Positions 32,835-39,558 of a stretch of DNA of 39,558 nt are shown piece after piece. The position numbers were made by a program, and so were the translations under genes. Source of the DNA: XN24 sp047921455. Lineage in GTDB: Bacteria > Pseudomonadota > Gammaproteobacteria > Steroidobacterales > XN24. Numbering within the stretch: position 1 is the first letter of the stretch; the number at the start of each line of letters is the position of its first letter. The notes below the pieces were generated by a model. That model worked only from the letters and a program-made list of their open reading frames with translations. It was not told the DNA's origin and made no database searches. The stretch lies in the NCBI GenBank assembly GCA_047921455.1, contig JBLRWC010000025.1, forward strand, positions 1 to 39,558, read 5' to 3'.

Positions 32835-33372
32835 GCGGGCCAGCACCTCGGAATCCCGGCAAATCCATTCGCCACTGTGATAGACCGGGGGCCGTACTTG
32901 AAGTTCTCCCGGCCGAAGTGACGAAACCTGCGGCCGCGGGCATTCTATCGCGTCCTTGGTACAAACCGACAATTACTCTCATCCGGCGCCAGTCATCAGC
33001 GTGCATCGCGTCTCTCGGCAGAAGAATTCGCCAGGTCGAATGTCCGTCATCCCAGTGCATGAACAGTGCGGAGTTTGTGACCACGGAACCGGGGCGTAGT
33101 TCCATGCAGTCTCGGTTAGTGCCTAGGCCGATCCGCTGCCAGCCGCCGGCTGCACTCCAGCCGATAGCGCGCACGCCCGCGCCCAACGGCCGCAGGGCGC
33201 GCCGCAAACCAAGCAAGAAAGAGACGAGCACCGGCGCGAGCAGGATCGCAGGCAGGCCGGCGGCGAGCGCGGCGATGCCCGCCAGCAGGTGACCGAGCGC
33301 AACCCATGCGGCCAGGCTCCGTGACGGCCCGGCATGAAACTCAAGCGGCTCGTCGTAGACACTCCAGGACAC
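32782..33372 (-). CDS. ygfX: YgfX/CptA family membrane protein with extended C-terminus
   Basis: YgfX (CptA) is a small inner-membrane protein encoded with SdhE. In E. coli it has been described as affecting MreB/FtsZ and pigment or flavinylation phenotypes. The first 140 residues fit the family: a polar start, two membrane helices at about 18-56 and the C-terminal pattern STWRILLPRDAMHADDWRRMRVIV. After that, about 55 residues (from LYQGRDRM) are basic, low-complexity and outside the usual length. This tail overlaps the rpoE promoter and the first 53 bases of rpoE. GTG 33370-33372 is the start, inside the sdhE end (32-base overlap). Confidence 0.82.
   Translation of the reverse strand: MSWSVYDEPLEFHAGPSRSLAAWVALGHLLAGIAALAAGLPAILLAPVLVSFLLGLRRALRPLGAGVRAIGWSAAGGWQRIGLGTNRDCMELRPGSVVTNSALFMHWDDGHSTWRILLPRDAMHADDWRRMRVIVGLYQGRDRMPAAAGFVTSAGRTSSTAPGLSQWRMDLPGFRGAGPHGHKKQRPGAGRKSPAR
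32878..32906 (-). promoter_or_regulatory. Probable sigma-E-dependent promoter of rpoE
   Basis: On the reverse strand, GAACTT (32906-32901) is followed after exactly 16 bases by TCTATCA (32884-32878). The sigma-E consensus is GAACTT, a 16-17 base spacer, then TCTGA or TCAAA. Transcription would begin near 32872, about 37 bases before the rpoE ATG. The site lies inside the distal part of ygfX. Autoregulation of rpoE from such a promoter is well established in E. coli and Pseudomonas. Confidence 0.75.
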
Positions 33373-33610
33373 GCGCCAGCGCCTCGTCGTCCGGCTCCCG
33401 CCGGCCGAGCAGGAGCGCGTTCACCTCGGGATCCTGCCATTCCAGCAAGGCGCGGAAGGCAATGCGCTCGGCCGCGTCCGCCGTCGGCCAGTCCCGTTCC
33501 AGGTAACGCACCAGCACGACGTCGAGTTCACGCATCCCGCGGCGGCACCGCCAGCGCAACCGGCCCGCGTCCGCCGCATCGATCATGCCGTTTTTGCCGG
33601 TGGGGTTCAT
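33341..33610 (-). CDS. sdhE: FAD assembly factor SdhE
   Basis: SdhE binds the flavoprotein subunit SdhA and promotes covalent FAD attachment. The 89-residue product (E. coli 88) has the family signature RLRWRCRRGMRELDVVLVRYL (residues 17 on), where the usual RGMxE motif contacts SdhA, and LLEWQDPEVNALLLGR later. ATG 33608-33610 is chosen for length; ATG 33584-33586 is possible because neither has a clear ribosome site. It lies 50 bases after sdhB and overlaps ygfX by 32 bases. Confidence 0.93.
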   Translation of the reverse strand: MNPTGKNGMIDAADAGRLRWRCRRGMRELDVVLVRYLERDWPTADAAERIAFRALLEWQDPEVNALLLGRREPDDEALARVLECLRRAA

Positions 33611-33660
33611 TGGGAATTTCCGGCGATTTCGCGGTGAAGACCCATGCCGGGACGCATGCC

Positions 33661-34443
33661 CTAGGATTGCCGTTCGGCCAGCTTCAGCTTGATCTCGGCA
33701 ATGGCCTTGGCGGGATTCAGGCCCTTCGGACAGGTCCGGGTGCAATTCATGATGGTATGGCACCGGTACAGCTTGAACGGGTCCTGCAACGCATCGAGGC
33801 GTTCGCCGGTCGCCTCGTCGCGGCTGTCCACGATCCAGCGGTAGGCCGCCAGCAAGGCTGCCGGGCCGAGATACCGGTCATCGTTCCACCAGTAGCTCGG
33901 ACACGCGGTCGAGCAACACGCGCACAGGATACAGGCCGAAGGCTCGTTGATTTTGTCCTGGTCATCTTTCGACTGCAGCCGCTCGCGGTCCGGCGGCGCC
34001 GGCGTGCGGGTCTGGATCCACGGCTTGATCGAAGCGTACTGGGCGTAAAAGTTGCTCAGGTCCGGCACCAGGTCCTTGACGACCGGCATGTGCGGCAAGG
34101 GATAGACCTTGACGTCGCCACGCGCCGCGTCAATTGCGATGGTGCACGCGAGCGTGTTGACGCCGTCGATGTTCATCGCGCAACTGCCACAGATACCCTC
34201 GCGACAGGAGCGCCGGAAGGTCAGCGTCGGATCGATCTCGTTCTTGATCTTGATGAGCGCATCGAGAACCATCGGTCCGCAGCGCTCGAGATCCACCTCG
34301 TAGGTATCCATGCGCGGGTTGTCGCCGCTGTCAGGGTCATAGCGATAAATGACAAAACGCTTGACCTGTTTGGCGTCCTCGGGCGCCGCAAAATGCTTGC
34401 CCTTGGTGATTCTCGAGTTGGCCGGCAGCCTGAATTCAGCCAT
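33661..34443 (-). CDS. sdhB: Succinate dehydrogenase iron-sulfur subunit
   Basis: SdhB carries electrons from FAD to ubiquinone through three clusters. The 260-residue protein has the [2Fe-2S] ligands in SCREGICGSCAMNIDGVNTLAC, the [4Fe-4S] motif CILCACCSTACPSYWW, and [3Fe-4S] ligands including CHTIMNCTRTCPKGLNP. All Cys ligands are present. It lies 15 bases after sdhA. The N-terminus has a short extra segment (MAEFRLPANSRITKGKHF) before the ferredoxin fold. Confidence 0.97.
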   Translation of the reverse strand: MAEFRLPANSRITKGKHFAAPEDAKQVKRFVIYRYDPDSGDNPRMDTYEVDLERCGPMVLDALIKIKNEIDPTLTFRRSCREGICGSCAMNIDGVNTLACTIAIDAARGDVKVYPLPHMPVVKDLVPDLSNFYAQYASIKPWIQTRTPAPPDRERLQSKDDQDKINEPSACILCACCSTACPSYWWNDDRYLGPAALLAAYRWIVDSRDEATGERLDALQDPFKLYRCHTIMNCTRTCPKGLNPAKAIAEIKLKLAERQS

Positions 34444-34458
34444 GTCAGCTCATCTCCA

Positions 34459-36252
34459 TCAGTAGGTCCGCGCTTTCGGCGGAATGGGTTCGGCGTCGCT
34501 GGTCAGCGTCTGCTGGTGCACCGGCCGGTAATCGATCCGGACGTCCGTCGCGCCGGCGCACCACGCGAGCGTGTGCTTCATCCAGCCGGCGTCGTCGCGA
34601 TCCGGGTAATCCTCGCGGGCATGCGCGCCGCGGCTCTCCTTGCGATTCTCGGCCGAAACGATGGTGACCAGCGCCTGGCTCAACAGGTTGTCGAGTTCCA
34701 GCGTCTCCACCAGGTCGGTGTTGAACACCATCGAGCGATCAGCGACCTTGACATCCGCAAAGGAGGCGGCGATCTCCCGGACCTTGGCGACGCCCTCGCC
34801 CAGCACCTCGCCGGTGCGGAACACGGCCGCGTGGTCCTGCATGGCGCGCTGCATGTCGTTGCGGATTTCCGCGGTCGGCCGGCTGCCGTCGGCGTGGCGC
34901 AGCCGATCGAGCCGTTCGAGCGTCGCCTCGCCGGCGTCGGGCGGCAGCGGTGCGTGCCGCGCGCCGGGCGTGAGCAATTCGCCGCAGCGCTTGGCCGCGG
35001 CGCGCCCGAACACCACCAGGTCGAGCAAGGAGTTCGAGCCGAGCCGGTTGGCGCCGTGGACCGACACGCAGGCCGCTTCGCCGACCGCCATCAGCCCCGG
35101 CACCACGTGTTCCGGGTTGCCGTCCTTGAGCGTCACGACCTCGCCGCGGTAGTTCGCCGGGATGCCGCCCATGTTGTAGTGCACGGTCGGCAGCACCGGG
35201 ATCGGCTGCTTGGTGACGTCCACGCCCGAAAACACCCGCGCCGTCTCCGCGATGCCGGGCAGGCGCTCGTGAATCACTTCCGGGCCGAGGTGCTCGAGAT
35301 GCAGATGGATGTGGTCCTTGTGCTCGCCGACGCCCCGACCCTCGCGGATCTCGATGGTCATCGAGCGGCTCACCACGTCGCGTGACGCAAGGTCCTTGGC
35401 GTTCGGCGCATAACGCTCCATGAAGCGTTCGCCATCGGAGTTGGTCAGGTAACCGCCCTCCCCGCGCACGCCCTCGGTGATCAGGCAGCCGGCGCCGTAG
35501 ATGCCGGTGGGATGGAACTGCACGAATTCCATGTCCTGCAGCGGCAGCCCGGCGCGCAGCACCATGCCGTTGCCGTCGCCCGTACAAGTGTGCGCCGAGG
35601 TGCAGGAGAAATACGCGCGCCCGTAACCGCCGGTGGCGAGAATCACCATGTGCGCGCGGAAGCGATGCAGTTCGCCGGTCTCCAGGTTCCAGGCGATCAC
35701 GCCGCGGCAGGCGCCGTCGGCGTCCATGATCAGGTCGAGCGCGAAATACTCGATGAAGAACTCGGCCTGGTGCTTGAGGGACTGCTGGTAAAGGGTGTGC
35801 AGCATGGCGTGACCGGTGCGATCCGCCGCCGCGCAGGTGCGCTGCGCCGGCGGGCCCTCGCCCATGCGGGTGGTCATGCCGCCGAAGGGGCGCTGGTAGA
35901 TGCGGCCTTCCTCGGTGCGCGAGAACGGCACGCCGTAGTGCTCGAGCTCGATGACCGCATTGGGCGCTTCCTTGCACATGTACTCGATGGCGTCCTGGTC
36001 GCCGAGCCAGTCGGAACCCTTGACGGTGTCGTACATGTGCCAGCGCCAGTCGTCCTCGCCCATGTTGCCGAGCGCGGCGCTGATGCCGCCCTGGGCTGCC
36101 ACCGTGTGGCTGCGCGTGGGAAACACTTTCGTGACACAGGCCGTCCTGAGTCCCTGTTCGGCCAGCCCGAAGGTGGCGCGCAGGCCGGCGCCGCCGGCGC
36201 CCACGACGACCACGTCGTAGCTGTGGTCGATAATCTTGTATGCGCCGCGCAT
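34459..36252 (-). CDS. sdhA: Succinate dehydrogenase flavoprotein subunit
   Basis: SdhA oxidises succinate to fumarate with covalently bound FAD. The 597-residue protein (E. coli 588) shows the Rossmann motif VVVVGAGGAGLRA (14-26), the flavin-linking His49 in TRSHTVAAQGGISAALGN, the substrate-site segments HPTGIYGAG and MERYAPNAKDLASRDVVSR, HYNMGGIPANYRGEV, and GANRLGSNSLLDLVVFGRAA. ATG 36250-36252 gives MRGAYKIIDHSYDVVVV; the longer in-frame extension lies inside sdhD. It is one base from the sdhD stop. Confidence 0.98.
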   Translation of the reverse strand: MRGAYKIIDHSYDVVVVGAGGAGLRATFGLAEQGLRTACVTKVFPTRSHTVAAQGGISAALGNMGEDDWRWHMYDTVKGSDWLGDQDAIEYMCKEAPNAVIELEHYGVPFSRTEEGRIYQRPFGGMTTRMGEGPPAQRTCAAADRTGHAMLHTLYQQSLKHQAEFFIEYFALDLIMDADGACRGVIAWNLETGELHRFRAHMVILATGGYGRAYFSCTSAHTCTGDGNGMVLRAGLPLQDMEFVQFHPTGIYGAGCLITEGVRGEGGYLTNSDGERFMERYAPNAKDLASRDVVSRSMTIEIREGRGVGEHKDHIHLHLEHLGPEVIHERLPGIAETARVFSGVDVTKQPIPVLPTVHYNMGGIPANYRGEVVTLKDGNPEHVVPGLMAVGEAACVSVHGANRLGSNSLLDLVVFGRAAAKRCGELLTPGARHAPLPPDAGEATLERLDRLRHADGSRPTAEIRNDMQRAMQDHAAVFRTGEVLGEGVAKVREIAASFADVKVADRSMVFNTDLVETLELDNLLSQALVTIVSAENRKESRGAHAREDYPDRDDAGWMKHTLAWCAGATDVRIDYRPVHQQTLTSDAEPIPPKARTY

Positions 36253-36253
36253 G

Positions 36254-36634
36254 TCAGCGTCCTCCGGTAGCGATCTGCAGCACGGCCACGACGCCGACGA
36301 CCGCCACGACTGCATGCAGAAATTGGAGCGCGACCAGCAAGGGGACCCGGAGCGCGCCGTGTACATAATCCTCGACGATGACCCGCATGCCGAGTTGCGA
36401 GTGCCAGGCCGCGGTCAGCACCAGCAGCACCAGCAGGCCCGCATTCAGCGGCCGGGCCAGCCAGGCCGCCACCGCCGCGCGGTCACCCAGCTCGAGGCTG
36501 AGCAGGCAGACCGCGAACCAGCTGCCGAGCAGCGCGAGCGCCACGGCCGTGGTGCGTTGCTGCCACCAGTGCCCGACACCCTCGCCGGCCGCGCCGAGTC
36601 CGAGCGCGCGGCCGAGCGGGCTGCGCAGGCTCAT
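36254..36634 (-). CDS. sdhD: Succinate dehydrogenase membrane anchor subunit SdhD
   Basis: SdhD with SdhC anchors complex II and forms the quinone site and heme b pocket. The 126-residue protein has three membrane helices (about 30-46, 64-83 and 98-120). It keeps His78 in WHSQLGMRVIVEDYVHG, which aligns with the E. coli heme ligand His71, and Asp89-Tyr90, matching the quinone-site Asp82-Tyr83. The start overlaps the sdhC stop by 4 bases. Overall sequence is divergent, as usual for this subunit. Confidence 0.93.
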   Translation of the reverse strand: MSLRSPLGRALGLGAAGEGVGHWWQQRTTAVALALLGSWFAVCLLSLELGDRAAVAAWLARPLNAGLLVLLVLTAAWHSQLGMRVIVEDYVHGALRVPLLVALQFLHAVVAVVGVVAVLQIATGGR

Positions 36635-37023
36635 GCCGCACCCCCGAACAGGATCACGGCCCAGCTCAGCAGCGTGAGCCCGATGGCTGCGGCGAGCATC
36701 ACCCAGCCGGAGTTGTTGACCTGCGATATTTCGAAACCGCGGCCCGAGTCCCACCACAAGTGGCGGATGCCGTTGGCGAGGTGATAGAAGAACGCGAAGC
36801 TGGCGAAAAACAGCATGACTTTCACCGGCCAGGCACTCAACCAGGACAGCGCCGCGGCGTACGCTGCGTCCCCCGACGCGAGTGCGGCGAGCCAATAGAC
36901 GAGCAGCAGCAGACCGAACGCCAGCGCGACGCCGGTGAATCGATGGGAAATGGAGAGCACCGAGGTCAACTGCGGACGGTAGATCTGCAGGTGCGGCGAC
37001 AGGGGCCGTTTGCCGGCAACCAT
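36631..37023 (-). CDS. sdhC: Succinate dehydrogenase cytochrome b556 subunit SdhC
   Basis: SdhC is the second membrane anchor. The 130-residue protein begins RPLSPHLQIYRPQLTSVLS and has three helices. Quinone-site residues align with E. coli Ser27 and Arg31 (here Ser24 and Arg28 in SISHRFTG). The heme ligand is His81 in YHLANGIRHLWWD. ATG 37021-37023 follows a full AGGAGG 9 bases upstream. It is the first structural gene of sdhCDAB, 94 bases after the SdhAF4-like gene. Confidence 0.96.
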   Translation of the reverse strand: MVAGKRPLSPHLQIYRPQLTSVLSISHRFTGVALAFGLLLLVYWLAALASGDAAYAAALSWLSAWPVKVMLFFASFAFFYHLANGIRHLWWDSGRGFEISQVNNSGWVMLAAAIGLTLLSWAVILFGGAA

Positions 37024-37032
37024 GGGCGAGTT

Positions 37033-37038
37033 CCTCCT
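37033..37038 (-). promoter_or_regulatory. Strong ribosome-binding site AGGAGG for sdhC
   Basis: The reverse strand reads AGGAGG, 9 bases before ATG 37023. A strong site fits the high expression expected of complex II. I do not see a convincing promoter in the 94-base gap upstream. Confidence 0.8.
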
Positions 37039-37117
37039 TGGCGAGACTTGAGCACTGCCGACCCGGTGGTCGCGACACGCCCACGGCGCATCGCCATCCG
37101 GACAAGTCAGCGCTACG

Positions 37118-37321
37118 TCAGAAATCTATACATCGGCCGTTCTTTTCCCAGTCGCCGTAGCGCACCGGCTCCGGGCCGTCGCGGCCTCCTATTTCCTTCG
37201 AAGGCGCGGGCGGCACGGTTTTATCGCGGCCTGCGGCGCCGTCACCCTTGGCACCACGGGCGCCGTCACTCGACGGTGCGGCGACGGGCTCGGTGCGCGG
37301 GGATTCGGCCTGCTCGGACAT
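37118..37321 (-). CDS. DUF1674 / SdhAF4-like succinate dehydrogenase assembly factor
   Basis: The 67-residue protein has a disordered Pro/Ala/Gly-rich N-terminal half and a C-terminal core EIGGRDGPEPVRYGDWEKNG ending RCIDF. This is the DUF1674/SDHAF4 signature (GPEPTRYGDWExxGRxxDF). In yeast and animals SDHAF4 binds flavinylated Sdh1 and shields it before SdhB docks. The position directly before sdhCDAB supports the same job here. ATG 37319-37321 is used; an in-frame TTG ten codons earlier is the alternative. It is divergent from ygfZ, sharing a 98-base intergenic region. Confidence 0.88.
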   Translation of the reverse strand: MSEQAESPRTEPVAAPSSDGARGAKGDGAAGRDKTVPPAPSKEIGGRDGPEPVRYGDWEKNGRCIDF

Positions 37322-37419
37322 GACCCGGGATTCTGCCACGCGCCGCAACAACAGGCCAGCACCATGTTACTCGGGGTAGAATCGTGCTCGCCCGAACCTG
37401 AACCCGGAGTCCGCTGAAA

Positions 37420-38276
37420 ATGATGCCCCGGCCCCTGCCGCTCGAAAGCCTGCGCGCCCTTGCCGTGACCGGCCCGGACGCCCGCGACTTTCTGCAAAAC
37501 CAGCTCTCGTCTGACATCAACGAAGTCGGCCCCACGCGCGGCCAGCTCTCCGGCTGGCATGACCCCAAGGGGCGCGTGCTGGCCTTTTTGCGCGTGCTGC
37601 CGCACCCCGACGGCTACTTGCTGGTGATGCACGCGGGCCTGCTCGAGAGCGTGCAAAAGCGCCTGCGCATGTTCGTTTTGCGCGCCAAGGTCGATCTGCA
37701 GGCAGGCCCGCAGGTGTTCGGCTACCCCGGCGCGGGCGGCGCAGCGACCGGCGTGCTCGGCGGCCTGGCGCTCGACAGCACGCCCTTGTCCGCGGCTTGC
37801 AGCGAGCGCATCAGCGTGTTGCGCCTGCCCGGCCAGGCCGGCTGGCTGGTGGTCGGCGAACTCGATGCAGCCGGCGACGGACCGAGCCCGGCCGCCGAGG
37901 CTGCCTGGGCGCGCGCGGAAATAGCGGCGGGCTTGCCCGAGGTCTATGCCGAGACCAGCGGCCAGTTTGTCGCGCAGATGCTCAACCTGGACCGCATTGG
38001 CGGCGTCAGCTTCACCAAGGGCTGCTACCCGGGCCAGGAGATCGTCGCTCGCGCTCATCACCTCGGCCGGGTGAAACGGCGGGCGCGCGTGTTTCGCGCC
38101 GCCGGCGCCCCGCCCGCGCCCGGCGAGAGCCTGGCGGAGCGCGGCGGCACGGTGGTGCGGGCCGCCCCCGACGATGCTGAATGCCTGTTGATGGCGGTCG
38201 TGGCCGAGGATGCGCCCGGCCCGTTCGCGCTCGCTGACGGGCGCGTGCTTACGCCAGCCGTGGAAGCTGTCGCGGG

Positions 38277-38280
<4 letters not shown>
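37420..38280 (+). CDS. ygfZ: Folate-binding protein YgfZ (tRNA modification / Fe-S cluster repair)
   Basis: YgfZ is a GcvT-fold, folate-dependent protein supporting Fe-S enzymes such as MiaB. The 286-residue product starts LPLESLRALAVTGPDARDFLQNQLSSDI and has the diagnostic KGCYPGQEIVAR motif with the essential Cys (near residue 206). ATG 37420 is followed by another ATG; GGAG lies about 10 bases upstream. A TAGAAT at 37377-37382 is a possible -10 element without a clear -35. In E. coli ygfZ is divergent from sdhE-ygfX; here the sdh genes lie between them. The stop overlaps that of convergent lysS by 3 bases. Confidence 0.93.

Positions 38281-39558
<1,278 letters not shown>

Noticed and set aside
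32835..32972. 46-residue N-terminal extension of RpoE
   Set aside because: It is not sigma-like, coincides with ygfX in another frame, and contains the candidate sigma-E promoter.
33334..35385. 683-codon plus-strand frame opposite sdhE, sdhB and sdhA
   Set aside because: The opposite strand encodes unmistakable complex II subunits; the frame is low-complexity and shows no motif.

Overview
The window is about 39.5 kb of GC-rich, very compact DNA from a Gammaproteobacterium. The gene content points there: LolC/LolE, MsbA-LpxK-KdsB, RpoE-RseA-RseB-RseC, SdhE-YgfX, CsiV beside Mfd, and the lepA-lepB-rnc-era-recO-pdxJ-acpS block. The genus cannot be read from sequence alone. A run of exactly 100 N (16641-16740) shows a scaffolded draft assembly. 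I see no rRNA, tRNA, CRISPR array, insertion sequence or phage gene, and no stretch over 300 bases without a gene.

Layout. (1) 1-7986, almost all minus strand: envelope genes in the order comEC, exbB, exbD, msbA, lpxK, Trm112-like, kdsB, low-molecular-weight phosphatase (partial). One small plus-strand gene of unknown function sits between the last two. (2) 8043-11735: a DUF2062 membrane protein (+) converging on the Lol lipoprotein exporter operon lolC-lolE-lolD (-). (3) 11894-17400, plus strand: a small periplasmic BamE-like protein, aguB, mfd and csiV, with the assembly gap between mfd and csiV. (4) 17379-37321, minus strand: 27 consecutive genes on one strand. In transcription order they are an SdhAF4-like factor, sdhCDAB, sdhE, ygfX, rpoE, rseABC, a DUF836 thioredoxin-fold protein, lepA, lepB, DUF4845, rnc, era, recO, pdxJ, acpS, a DEDD exonuclease, rlmD, a YkuD enzyme without signal peptide, nagZ, hpt, methylthioinosine phosphorylase, and a LOV-like/GGDEF-like protein. 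(5) 37420-39558: ygfZ (+) converging on lysS (-, partial).

How the genes work together. Block 1 makes and flips lipid A. Block 2 releases lipoproteins to the outer membrane. Block 4 joins respiratory complex II and its flavinylation factors to the envelope-stress sigma factor, then to the translation, RNA-processing and membrane-protein maturation genes, then to peptidoglycan recycling (nagZ plus the probably cytosolic YkuD enzyme) and purine salvage (methylthioinosine phosphorylase plus Hpt). Neighbouring genes often overlap by 1-8 bases, with starts embedded in the previous stop (ATGA, GTGA, TTGA), so translational coupling is likely common.

Most of the window is conserved housekeeping. 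I see no wholly new system. The points most worth a look are the YkuD protein beside nagZ, a protein with a cysteine-less LOV-like domain joined to a GGDEF domain that has lost its metal ligands, a complex II cluster flanked by two kinds of flavinylation factor, and a close match to a sigma-E promoter lying inside ygfX just ahead of rpoE.
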